This document shows, piece by piece, positions 44,357-52,229 of a stretch of DNA of 56,863 nt; position 1 is the first letter of the stretch, and each line of letters starts with the position of its first letter. Location of the stretch: NCBI GenBank assembly GCA_022843945.1, contig JALHMR010000034.1, forward strand, positions 1-56,863, in the 5' to 3' direction. The DNA comes from Rhodospirillaceae bacterium (GTDB lineage: Bacteria > Pseudomonadota > Alphaproteobacteria > CACIAM-22H2). A model generated the notes under the pieces. It was not told where the DNA came from. It worked only from the letters and a program-made list of their open reading frames with translations, and did no database searches. A program made the position numbers and the translations under genes.

Positions 44357-46548
44357 TGCTTGCCGCGCGCCGCACCGTCATGGCCGCAGGCGCGCTCATC
44401 GGCCTGCTGTTCGCAGCCAGCCCGCCGGCCCTTGCCGAGCATCGTACGGGTGACGCGCTGGTCGTTTTCGGCGACAGCAGCTATCCACCTTACGAATCGC
44501 TCATCGACGGCAAGCCGGCGGGCGCCAATGTCGATCTGTGGAACGCCATCGGGCGCACCCTCGGCCGCCCGATCGACATGCGTCTCATCGCCTGGGAGCA
44601 GGCCCAGCGCGAGGTCCTGGCCGGCGCCGGCGATGCGTTGTCTTTCGTCGCCCTCACCGAAGAGCGCCAGCGGCTCTACGATTTCACCCGGCCGACCTTC
44701 ACCTTCCGCTTTCCGATCTTCGCGCGCGCCAACGACCTCACGACCCTCAGCCTGCAGGATCTCTCGGGCAAGCGGATTGCGGTGAAGCGGGGCGGCTTCC
44801 CGGTCACGGCCCTGGCCCGCCTGCGCCCCGAGGCGATCGCGGTGCCGGTCGACAGCGTGGTCGAAGGCTTTCGCATGCTGTTGCGCGGCGAGGTCGACGG
44901 CGTCATGGAAACCGAGTGGGTCGGCTACGACCTGCTGCGCGCCCACCGTTTTTCCGGCATCCACGCCAGTCCCGACGCCCTGGCGGTGCGCACGGCGCAT
45001 ATCGCCATTCGCAAGGGCGATACCGACCTGCTGAGGGAGATCGACCGGGCGATCGGGCAGCTGACCGAGAGCTACGAGCTCGACCGCATCGCCGACAAAT
45101 GGGCCGGCACCGATTTCGTGGTCTGGGACCGCCGCGATTTCCAGCGCACGACGATCGCCGCTTCCGCCGGCGTGGTGGCCCTGCTCGGCCTGCTGGGCGG
45201 TCTCTACGTGCTGCGCGTGCGCCGGGCGAACCGCTATCTACGCAACGAGATCGCCAAGCGTGAAGCGACGCAGAACCAGCTCTACCAGGCCCAGAAAATG
45301 GAGGCGATCGGCCAGCTGGCCGGCGGCATCGCCCACGACTTCAACAATCTTATCGGGGCCATCCTCGGTTTCGCCAACTTCATCGTCGACGACACCGATT
45401 CCAAGAGCCGCGAGCACGGCTATGCCCGGCGTATTCTCGCCGCCTCGCGCCGCGCCCGCGAGCTCATCCAGCAGATCCTGGCCTTCTCGCGCTTCGATCC
45501 GGGAAGTCTGCAGCCAACCGCCCTGCCGGCGCTCCTCGAGGAGACGGCGGAGCTCCTGCGCGCGACCTTGCCGTCCACCATCACCGTCGCGATCGAAGCC
45601 CGCCACGAGGGCACGACGGTGCGCGGCAATCCGACGCAGCTGACCCAGGTCCTGGTCAATCTCGGCATCAATGCCGCGGACGCGCTGGCCGGGGCGCGCG
45701 GCCGCATCACGCTGTCGGTCGATCGCGTGGACTTCGACGACCGGCGCTGGAGCCCGCTGACCGCGGCGCCCCGTGCGGCGTCTCATTTCGACGCGCCGCG
45801 CAGCGAGCCGGGCGTTGGCGGCGCCAACCGGATCGTGATCGGCGCGCTCAACCCCGGCATCCCCCATGTGGTTGTCAGCGTGCGGGACGATGGGCCTGGC
45901 ATGGCGGCCGCGACCCTGGCGCGGATTTTCGAGCCGTTCTACACCACCAAGCCGCGCGGCAAGGGAACGGGCCTCGGACTCTCAGTGGTTCAGCGCATCG
46001 TGCTGGCGCACGAGGGCGCGGTGCACGTCACCTCCAAACCCGGCGAGGGAACGACCTTCGAGATCGTGCTGCCGGCGACCGACGACATCGCCGAGGTGGA
46101 GAGACCCGTCCTGGCGGTCGACCCGGCGCCGAAAAGAAAGAAGGCTCACGTGATCGTGGTCGATGATGATGTCGATTTCGGCGACATGGTCTCGGTGGCG
46201 CTCGATCGCGCCGGCTATGAGAGCGCCGTCGTCAACCATCCGCACGAGGCGCTCGAGGCTTTCGACGAGGAAGACGCCGTCTGGGACATCGTCGTCACCG
46301 ACCAGACCATGCCCGAGATCTCCGGCCTGGAGCTGATCGGGCGACTCAAGGCGCGCCGGCCCGGGCTGCGCTGCCTGCTCTGCACCGCCTACACCGTCAC
46401 CGGCCTCAGCCGCGAGGAGGCCCTGGCCGCGGGCGCGGATGCCTTTCTCAACAAGCCGATCGAGATCGCCGATCTGCTGGAGACTGTCGCCGGCTTGCTG
46501 GCCCTGGAGGGCACGCCTGGCGCCCAGGCTCAGCCGGGATTGCGCTGA
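44356..46548 (+). CDS. Hybrid kinase with periplasmic amino-acid-type binding domain (SBP-TM-HK-REC)
   Basis: 730 residues from the ATG at 44356; the longer upstream frame overlaps the preceding gene. A signal peptide is followed by a solute-binding-protein-3 domain (about 30-255; [31 protein letters not shown]-like, [12 protein letters not shown]-like), one membrane span (about 262-283), a HisKA with His327 in GGIAHDFNN, a HATPase, and a receiver with Asp649 in [13 protein letters not shown]. The kinase and receiver parts are clearly paralogous to the upstream kinase. The architecture resembles BvgS/EvgS sensors. Its 3' end overlaps the convergent LuxR regulator by 19 bases. Confidence 0.92.
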   Translation: MLAARRTVMAAGALIGLLFAASPPALAEHRTGDALVVFGDSSYPPYESLIDGKPAGANVDLWNAIGRTLGRPIDMRLIAWEQAQREVLAGAGDALSFVALTEERQRLYDFTRPTFTFRFPIFARANDLTTLSLQDLSGKRIAVKRGGFPVTALARLRPEAIAVPVDSVVEGFRMLLRGEVDGVMETEWVGYDLLRAHRFSGIHASPDALAVRTAHIAIRKGDTDLLREIDRAIGQLTESYELDRIADKWAGTDFVVWDRRDFQRTTIAASAGVVALLGLLGGLYVLRVRRANRYLRNEIAKREATQNQLYQAQKMEAIGQLAGGIAHDFNNLIGAILGFANFIVDDTDSKSREHGYARRILAASRRARELIQQILAFSRFDPGSLQPTALPALLEETAELLRATLPSTITVAIEARHEGTTVRGNPTQLTQVLVNLGINAADALAGARGRITLSVDRVDFDDRRWSPLTAAPRAASHFDAPRSEPGVGGANRIVIGALNPGIPHVVVSVRDDGPGMAAATLARIFEPFYTTKPRGKGTGLGLSVVQRIVLAHEGAVHVTSKPGEGTTFEIVLPATDDIAEVERPVLAVDPAPKRKKAHVIVVDDDVDFGDMVSVALDRAGYESAVVNHPHEALEAFDEEDAVWDIVVTDQTMPEISGLELIGRLKARRPGLRCLLCTAYTVTGLSREEALAAGADAFLNKPIEIADLLETVAGLLALEGTPGAQAQPGLR

Positions 46549-47225
46549 ACGATCTTGCGTTCGATGGCGATCGCCGTGACCTCGGCGCGGTTGCGGGCGC
46601 TGAGCTTCTGGTAGACGCGGCGCGCGTGTAGCTTCACGGTCACTTCCTGAAGCGCGAGCTCGCGGGCGATTTCCTTGTTCGACTTGCCGTTGACGATCGC
46701 CTGCAGGACCTGGAATTCACGCGGTGTCAGCCCCGACTCGCCGGGGGCCTCGCGCGCCTCCCGCGCTTCGGCGGGCCTGTCGCCGACCGCGCCGGCAATC
46801 ACGTCGGCCGGCAGATAGGTGCCGCCCGCCAGCACGATGTTGAGCGCCTGCATGAAAACTTCCGGACCCAGGCTCTTGGGCAGGAAGCCGTTCGCCCCGG
46901 CGCGCACGCTGTCGGTGACCTCGTTGACGTTCGCCGTGCCCGACATGATGACGATGGGAAGACCGGGAAAAGCGGCGCGAGCCCGCGAGACGCCGGCAAC
47001 GCCGTTCATCCCCGGCATGGAAAAATCGAGCATGAGCGCCGCCGCCGGAGCGGCCCCGGCTGCCTGCAGCGCCTCATCGAGTGAACCCGAAATCACGATA
47101 TCGGCGTCGGGGCGCGAGCGCTCGATCTGCGCCTGCACCGCCGCCAGAAACAAAGGGTGGTCGTCGGCAATGATCAGCCGCAAACGCCCCGTCACCTTGG
47201 GATTGTCACCCGTCGGAACCCCCAC
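46530..47225 (-). CDS. LuxR/NarL-family response regulator
   Basis: 231 residues from a GTG at 47225 (GTG 47195 is an alternative; neither has a clear Shine-Dalgarno). Receiver: LIIADDHPLFL, Asp in LMLDFSMPGMNG, Thr/Ser in VIMSGTAN and Lys in LPKSLGP. A helix-turn-helix of the LuxR type follows: LTPREFQVLQAIVNGKSNKE, EVTVKLHARRVYQKL. DNA-binding output partner for one of the surrounding kinases. Its last 19 bases overlap, tail to tail, the hybrid kinase gene. Confidence 0.93.
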   Translation of the reverse strand: MGVPTGDNPKVTGRLRLIIADDHPLFLAAVQAQIERSRPDADIVISGSLDEALQAAGAAPAAALMLDFSMPGMNGVAGVSRARAAFPGLPIVIMSGTANVNEVTDSVRAGANGFLPKSLGPEVFMQALNIVLAGGTYLPADVIAGAVGDRPAEAREAREAPGESGLTPREFQVLQAIVNGKSNKEIARELALQEVTVKLHARRVYQKLSARNRAEVTAIAIERKIVQRNPG

Positions 47226-47419
47226 CCCTTGAGCGGGCTGGGCCGTCTGCCCGCTACGCTACGAAGGTAGCGGATATGGCCCTCGCTCGAAAGCAGCCTA
47301 CGCCTGAATCGAGGCGCGGCGCCCTATGTAAAACAGCCTTTCGTTAACCATTCCTTTGTCACCCGGTGCGAGACTTTCCCCTGATTTTATAGGCACCAAC
47401 CTTCGGGGCGGGTGGGGTT
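47226..47419. promoter_or_regulatory. Divergent region with CtrA-like half-site
   Basis: 194 bases between the divergent LuxR regulator and the TRAP-type binding protein. Visible elements: a small hairpin CGCTAC-GAAG-GTAGCG (about 47257-47272) and TTAACCAT at 47344-47351, identical to the common CtrA half-site of alphaproteobacteria, about 70 bases before the ATG at 47420. No clear sigma-70 boxes. Confidence 0.35.
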
Positions 47420-48445
47420 ATGCGCCCTCTGTTGAGGCACTTGGTTAATTGGGCCGCGGCAGCCGCCGGCCTGATGCTGGCGAGCGCGGCAACGGCGCAG
47501 GAGGTGCCACGCCTGCGCCTGTCGACCGAGAACGGCGCCGAGCACGTGCAGACGAAGATCGTCGCGCGCTTTGCCGAACGTGTGCGCCAGCGCGCCGAGG
47601 GCCGGCTGGCTGTCGATTTTCAGCACAGTGCGCGTTTGTTCCGCGATGCCGATGTGGTGCGCGCCTTGCGCGTCGGTCAGGTCGAGATGGCGGTACCCGG
47701 CATCTGGCAGCTCGATCGCGCCGAGCCGAGCTTCGCGCTGTTCCTGCTGCCCCAGTTCTACGGTCTCGGCAGTGCCGCCAATTACCGCGTGCGCGACGGC
47801 GCGCTGGGCCGCCTGGCCAGCGAGCGGCTGGCGACCAGCCTGCGCCTGCAGGTGCTCGGCCGCTGGATCGATCTCGGCTTTGCCCATGTGTTCACCATCG
47901 ATCCCGTCGTGCAGAGCGCGGACGATCTCGCGGGCCTGCGCATCCGGCTGCCGGGTGGCGAGCCCAGCCTGTGGCGGCTGAGCGAGCTGCGGGCACGACC
48001 CCAGATCATCCCCTGGCCAGACGTCCCCAACGCGCTGCGCCTGCGCACCGTCGACGGGCTGGTTTCGACCTACGAGGGCGTCGAGAACGCCGAGCTGATG
48101 CGCCTGGGCATACGCCACGCCTATGAGGACCAGGCCTACTTCGCCCAATATGTCCCCATCGTCGCGGGTCCCTTCTGGGCCCGGCTTGATCCCTCGCTGC
48201 AGAATCTCCTGGCCGAATGCTGGGAGGCCGAGGTCGACGAAGGCCGCGCCTTTGCCGCCCGCGAGCAGGCCGAGGCGCGCGACCGCCTGGTCGCCCAGGG
48301 TCTGCGCATCGTCACCCCTTCGGTGAGCATGCTGGCCGAGACGCGCCGTCGCCTGCTGGCCCGGCAGGGTGATCTCGTCTCCGTCCTCGGCATCGATCCG
48401 GCGCTGGTGGCCATGGCGGCTGAGATGACCGCAGCCACCCCATGA
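47420..48445 (+). CDS. Orphan DctP-type periplasmic binding protein
   Basis: 341 residues with a signal peptide (LVNWAAAAAGLMLASAATAQ). DctP-fold segments: LRLSTENGAEHVQTKIVARF, FQHSARLFRDADVVRALRVG, LRIRLPGGEPSLWRLSELRA and TVDGLVSTYEGVENAELMRL. No dctQ or dctM is adjacent; instead its stop overlaps the start of a histidine kinase gene (ATGA). It is therefore likely a ligand-binding partner of that kinase rather than a transport component. Ligand unknown; the Arg in RIRLPGG may contact a carboxylate. Confidence 0.88.
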   Translation: MRPLLRHLVNWAAAAAGLMLASAATAQEVPRLRLSTENGAEHVQTKIVARFAERVRQRAEGRLAVDFQHSARLFRDADVVRALRVGQVEMAVPGIWQLDRAEPSFALFLLPQFYGLGSAANYRVRDGALGRLASERLATSLRLQVLGRWIDLGFAHVFTIDPVVQSADDLAGLRIRLPGGEPSLWRLSELRARPQIIPWPDVPNALRLRTVDGLVSTYEGVENAELMRLGIRHAYEDQAYFAQYVPIVAGPFWARLDPSLQNLLAECWEAEVDEGRAFAAREQAEARDRLVAQGLRIVTPSVSMLAETRRRLLARQGDLVSVLGIDPALVAMAAEMTAATP

Positions 48446-50559
48446 AACGTTCCGCCGTCAAACTCGAGCGGCGCCATCCGCGCCGCGGTTTCGCGCTGGC
48501 CGTTGCGGCGATCAGCGTGCTGATCGTCATCCTGGCCATCAGCGTTCTCGCCCTGGTCGAGCGCCAGCGCGCCGCGGCGCGCGACCAGGCGATCATGCGC
48601 GTCAGCTATCTCGCCCAGAGCTTCGCCGATCATGCCTCGCGCATCCTCGACATGACCGCGGTGCTGGTGCAGTTCGTCGCCGGCGAGATGGAGCTCGGCC
48701 AGCGCGGCGGCCGGCCCGCCGCCGCCGAGTTCCCGCGGCCGGTTCTCGACCGGCTGGCGACACTCACCCAGGCGCGCGGCGTCGCCGTGTACGATGCCGA
48801 CGGTCGGGTGGTGCTGCACGCCTCGGGCGATCGCGCGCTGTTCGAGAATGCGGCCGCCGACGTTCTGGCGCGCCATCGCGGCGCGGCCCTCGAGTTCGTC
48901 GTCACCGGCCTGGGCGGCAATCCCGACAGCGGCGCCGCGCAGCTGCTGTTGAGCCAGCGTATCGATACGGCTGACCGGCGCTTTGGCGGGGCGGTCGCCG
49001 TCAGCCTGAGCCCACGGGGCTTGCGCGAATTCTTCCAGGCCGGCTCGCCGCCCGGCGTGGCCGCCGTCGCCCTGCTGGACACGACAGGCGCGGTCGTCGC
49101 GCAATCCTCGGGCCTGCTGCCCGCACCGCCGGCGAACCTCCTGGCGTCCTTCCGCCGCGTGGCCGGCACCGGCCGCGGCGCCGAATGGCACGGCGACACG
49201 CTGATCGCCTGGTACCAGCTGCGCGATTTTCCCTTCAGCGTGGCGCTCGCCGCGACGCCGAACATCATCGAGCGCGGCTGGCGCGCCGAGGCCATCGTCT
49301 ACAGCCTGCTGCTGACCATCCTGGCGGCGGGCGCGGCGACCAGCCTGTGGCTGATCCGCGGCCAGCTGCGCCGCCGGGCCGAGGCCGACGCCCTGCTGCA
49401 GGGCTTCGTCGCCCATCCGCCGCTGATCATGAGCCTGCGCGACCGCACCGGCCGCTACCTGATGGCCAATCCGCGCTTCTGCAAGGTCTTCGGCAAGAGC
49501 GAGGCCGAGATCATCGGCCGCCTGCCGCGTGACATCTTCGAGCCGCACGCTGCCGAGCGCCTGGAGCGCGAGTTCACCCAGACCGTCAGCGCCGGCCAGG
49601 CGCTGACCTTCGAGGCGCGCGTCTCGACCACCGAGGGCGACCGCGACCTGGTGATCGTCCGCTTCCCGCTCCGCGATTCCGACAACCGGCTGCTCGGCGT
49701 CGGCACGGTGTCGATCGACCTGACGGAGCGCAAGCGCGCGGAGGAGGCCCTGCGCGAGCGCGAAAGCGATCTGCGCAAGCAGGCCGTCGAGCTCGAGCGG
49801 CTGGCGCACGACAACGCCCGCCAGCGCGAGGCCGCCGAGATGGCCAATCGCGCCAAGAGCGAGTTCCTCGCCCATATGAGTCACGAGCTGCGCACGCCGC
49901 TCAATGCCATCATCGGCTTCGCCGAGGTCATCGAGAAGCGCCTCTACGGCGAAAGCTGGGAACGCTACGGCGACTATGCCGAGGACATCAGGCGCAGCGG
50001 CCAGCATCTGCTGGGCGTGATCAACGACATCCTCGACGTCTCCAAGATCGAGAGCGGGCGCTACTCGATGAGCCCCGACCGCGTCGAGCTGCACGACCTG
50101 GTGGCCACCTGCCTGCGCCTGGTGCGCGGGCGGGCCCAGGAGAACGGCATCACGCTGGATGCCCGGCTGCCGGCCGCCCTGCCGCCGGTCAACGTCGATG
50201 CCCAGGCCACCAAGCAGGTGCTGCTCAATCTGCTGAGCAACGCCCTCAAGTTCACGCCGGCGGGTGGCACCATCGTCGTCGAGACCGAGATCCTGCCCGA
50301 CCGCTCGCTGCGCCTGCACGTACGCGACAGCGGCGCCGGCATCGAGCCGGCGCATCTCGAGCGCATCTTCGAGCCGTTCTGGCACAACGCCTCGCGCATC
50401 CGCCATGGTGCCGAGGGCACGGGTCTCGGCCTGACCATCTCCAAGAAGCTGATGGAGCTGCAGGGCGGCGACATCGTCATCGATTCCGAGATCGGCAAAG
50501 GCACGACCGCGACGGTCACCTTCGCCACCGGCACGGTCCTGGCCGCGCCCGCGGCCTGA
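48442..50559 (+). CDS. Membrane sensor histidine kinase (extracellular sensor-PAS-HK)
   Basis: 705 residues, starting within the stop of the binding-protein gene. TM1 is near 18-40 (ALAVAAISVLIVILAISVLA); a ~245-residue periplasmic sensor resembling a dCache/PDC domain follows; TM2 is near 288-310 (AIVYSLLLTILAAGAATSLW); then a PAS (about 325-430), a HisKA with His481 in EFLAHMSHELRTPLNAIIGF, and a HATPase (LLNLLSNALKFTPAGGTIVV; GTGLGLTISKKLMELQGG). There is no receiver domain. It is presumably modulated by the co-encoded DctP-type protein. Confidence 0.93.
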   Translation: MKRSAVKLERRHPRRGFALAVAAISVLIVILAISVLALVERQRAAARDQAIMRVSYLAQSFADHASRILDMTAVLVQFVAGEMELGQRGGRPAAAEFPRPVLDRLATLTQARGVAVYDADGRVVLHASGDRALFENAAADVLARHRGAALEFVVTGLGGNPDSGAAQLLLSQRIDTADRRFGGAVAVSLSPRGLREFFQAGSPPGVAAVALLDTTGAVVAQSSGLLPAPPANLLASFRRVAGTGRGAEWHGDTLIAWYQLRDFPFSVALAATPNIIERGWRAEAIVYSLLLTILAAGAATSLWLIRGQLRRRAEADALLQGFVAHPPLIMSLRDRTGRYLMANPRFCKVFGKSEAEIIGRLPRDIFEPHAAERLEREFTQTVSAGQALTFEARVSTTEGDRDLVIVRFPLRDSDNRLLGVGTVSIDLTERKRAEEALRERESDLRKQAVELERLAHDNARQREAAEMANRAKSEFLAHMSHELRTPLNAIIGFAEVIEKRLYGESWERYGDYAEDIRRSGQHLLGVINDILDVSKIESGRYSMSPDRVELHDLVATCLRLVRGRAQENGITLDARLPAALPPVNVDAQATKQVLLNLLSNALKFTPAGGTIVVETEILPDRSLRLHVRDSGAGIEPAHLERIFEPFWHNASRIRHGAEGTGLGLTISKKLMELQGGDIVIDSEIGKGTTATVTFATGTVLAAPAA

Positions 50560-50630
50560 TCCGGAGCGGAGTACCGGGGCGTCCAAAAGAGGTATTGAGG
50601 GAATACCCCGGCGATCCTAGGTCACGGAGT

Positions 50631-50966
50631 ATGACCCGTTCCTTTTTCCTCGCGCTCGCCCTGGCTCCTTTGGCCGTGGCCGGCTGCACACCCACCCAGT
50701 GGGTCCATCCCGACAAGGGTGTGGCCAATCTCGAGCAGGACCAGGCGGAATGCTCCCGCATGGCCCGCAACCAGTCGCAGCAATATGCATCGGCCTCGAG
50801 CCCGTGGCCGACCAGCGCGCAGCCCTACCGGGAAGGCGGCGGTGTCGCCCAGTCGAACGACACGATGGCCTCGGCCTCGCGCCGCGATCCGTTTCTCGAC
50901 GAGGCGCGTCTCGCCAACGACTGTATGCAGGCGCAGGGTTACCGGCTGATGCCGGTCACGAAATAA
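50631..50966 (+). CDS. Small lipoprotein, unknown function
   Basis: 111 residues. A signal peptide with a lipobox is visible: MTRSFFLALALAPLAVAGC, Cys19 being the lipidated residue. The mature part (WVHPDKGVANLEQDQAECSR ... NDCMQAQGYRLMPVTK) has paired Cys and the Q-A-C-x-Q-GY ending seen in many small alphaproteobacterial lipoproteins of unknown role. The ATG at 50631 has only a tight GGAG; a TTG at 50595 is an unlikely alternative. A small hairpin GGTATT-GAGGG-AATACC (50591-50607) lies upstream. Confidence 0.82.
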   Translation: MTRSFFLALALAPLAVAGCTPTQWVHPDKGVANLEQDQAECSRMARNQSQQYASASSPWPTSAQPYREGGGVAQSNDTMASASRRDPFLDEARLANDCMQAQGYRLMPVTK

Positions 50967-50976
50967 GCCAAGGTCT

Positions 50977-51336
50977 TTAGTCTCCGCCGGCTGCGGCGGG
51001 CTGGCGCGCCGCTTCGCGCCGATTGACGAAAGCCGCGCGGCTGAACTGCACGCGCACGGCCCCCAGGCGGTCTGTCCGGCCGAAACGCACCGTCACCAGC
51101 ATCACGCCGACCATCACCGGCCGCGCCGGGGCAAGACCAAACTTGCGCAAGGCATCGAGCGAGCCGCTGAGCTCCAGGGTGAGCCGCGGATGCCGGCTGG
51201 TCAGGACCTCGAGGCATTTCTGCAGGAGCAGCCAGCGGCCGCCTTCGGGCCCGAACTCGTCGGGCAGGACTTCGTGATGCGTGCGCCGTTCGCCGCCGAC
51301 GGCAATCGCGATCAAATCCTCAAGGGGATTGGCCAT
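50977..51336 (-). CDS. Uncharacterised protein, 119 aa
   Basis: From the ATG at 51336, with an AAGAGAG site; the frame continues upstream without support. The product starts MANPLEDLIAIAVGGERRTH and has segments EGGRWLLLQKCLEVLTSRHP and VMVGVMLVTVRFGRTDRLG, with a disordered Ala-rich end. No signal peptide or membrane segment; no family recognised. Convergent with the lipoprotein gene (10-base gap). Confidence 0.65.
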   Translation of the reverse strand: MANPLEDLIAIAVGGERRTHHEVLPDEFGPEGGRWLLLQKCLEVLTSRHPRLTLELSGSLDALRKFGLAPARPVMVGVMLVTVRFGRTDRLGAVRVQFSRAAFVNRREAARQPAAAGGD

Positions 51337-51421
51337 CGCTCTCTTGGCTACCGTGATACCCACCCCTGTTCGATAGCACAGCCGCCCCGGCCGCGGTTTC
51401 AGGGAGATACCTGAAGAGCCC

Positions 51422-51445
51422 GGAAAAATACACCGACCCCCGGTT
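51422..51445 (+). promoter_or_regulatory. Weak EcfG-type promoter candidate
   Basis: GGAAA (51422-51426), a 15-base spacer, then GGTT (51442-51445), about 50 bases before the small gene at 51496. This resembles the GGAAC-N16/17-CGTT promoter of the alphaproteobacterial general stress sigma factor EcfG, but with one mismatch in each box and a short spacer. Confidence 0.25.
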
Positions 51446-51495
51446 AACGCTACGAATTGAATGAAACATTTTACCAAGCGCGGCGTTGTTCCGGC

Positions 51496-51690
51496 ATGCG
51501 TGGACCGCGATCCGAACTGGCCGATCAGGTCGGCGAATGGCGCAAGCGGGCCCAGCGCCTGCGGGCCGTGGCCAAGGTCACGCCCCGGCGCCAAGCCCAG
51601 GCCGACCTGCTCGACCTGGCCAAGCAATGGGAGGGCATGGCGGCCCGGGTTGAATCCAGCCTGCGCCGCAAACTGGCCCCAGCCGGCTGA
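51496..51690 (+). CDS. Small helical protein, family member 1 (64 aa)
   Basis: From the ATG at 51496 (no clear Shine-Dalgarno; a TTG at 51457 is possible). Sequence pattern: GEWRKRAQRLRAVAKV, then QAQADLLDLAKQWEGMAARV, ending in a basic helix. This W-x5-A-x2-L ... LLDLAKQWE-x-MA helical hairpin is a pattern I recognise in many short alphaproteobacterial proteins of unknown function. Similar layouts occur at 51764 and 52053, and more loosely at 55702. No catalytic residues are evident. Confidence 0.7.
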   Translation: MRGPRSELADQVGEWRKRAQRLRAVAKVTPRRQAQADLLDLAKQWEGMAARVESSLRRKLAPAG

Positions 51691-51763
51691 AGGGAACCTC
51701 TGTTCGGCAACGACCTTTTACCGGTGGCTCAACGCCCTAACTTCCACTTCCCCAAGTCCCACG

Positions 51764-51991
51764 ATGTCCGACCACACTTTCGATTACCCCGCCTTTGATG
51801 ACAGGGCGCCTGCTTCCGCCTATCGCGAGCACGCCACCCAGTTGATCGAGGAAGCCGGTCAGGCCCAGCACCCCGAATCCCGGCGCAGCCTGTGTGACAT
51901 CGCACGGTGGTATGCCGTGCTGGCCACGCATGTCGAGCGCCGCGCCCTCGCCGGCCCGGCCGCGATGCGGCTACGCCGAAAGGGTACATGA
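51764..51991 (+). CDS. Small helical protein, family member 2 (75 aa)
   Basis: From the ATG at 51764; a longer in-frame version from 51461 overlaps member 1 and is not favoured. The product starts MSDHTFDYPAFDDRAPASAY; the core is YREHATQLIEEAGQ, then ESRRSLCDIARWYAVLATHV, the same two-helix pattern as its neighbours (R-x2-L-x2-IA-x-WY-x2-LA). No signal peptide. The role is unknown; position suggests co-regulation with the flanking small genes. Confidence 0.68.
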   Translation: MSDHTFDYPAFDDRAPASAYREHATQLIEEAGQAQHPESRRSLCDIARWYAVLATHVERRALAGPAAMRLRRKGT

Positions 51992-52052
51992 CCGTCCGGC
52001 GGCTTCGCGCTTAGGCTCCTATGGGCCGGGAGGACCGGCCAGCCGGGGGCGT

Positions 52053-52226
52053 ATGACCGGTCAAAAACGCGCCGAGAAGGTCAAGCAGTGGCAGGAGCGC
52101 GCCGAGCGCTATCGCCGGCTGGCGCTGCAGGTCCGGTCCGAGCAGAACCGCACCTGTTATGAGAATCTGGCGCGCAATTGCGACGAGGTCGCGCGCTCCC
52201 TGGCGGAGCCCGACGAGCCGATCTGA
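52053..52226 (+). CDS. Small helical protein, family member 3 (57 aa)
   Basis: From the ATG at 52053, behind GGGGG. The product starts MTGQKRAEKVKQWQERAERY; the core is RRLALQVRSEQNRTCYENLA then RNCDEVARSLAEPDEPI. Same two-helix layout: W-x5-A-x2-Y-x3-A, then a short linker with Arg, then Y-x2-LA-x4-EVA. The frame runs upstream, but only through member 2. It ends 3 bases before the convergent hybrid kinase stop. Confidence 0.7.
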   Translation: MTGQKRAEKVKQWQERAERYRRLALQVRSEQNRTCYENLARNCDEVARSLAEPDEPI

Positions 52227-52229
52227 CCG

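Noticed and set aside
46530-46548. Frameshift fusing the hybrid kinase with the LuxR regulator
   Set aside because: The genes are on opposite strands and simply overlap tail to tail; both have complete domains.
51461-51991. Single 176-residue frame spanning two of the small helical genes
   Set aside because: Its first 100 residues are a frame-shifted reading of member 1 and a spacer with no domain. The recognisable two-helix pattern starts only at the ATG at 51764.
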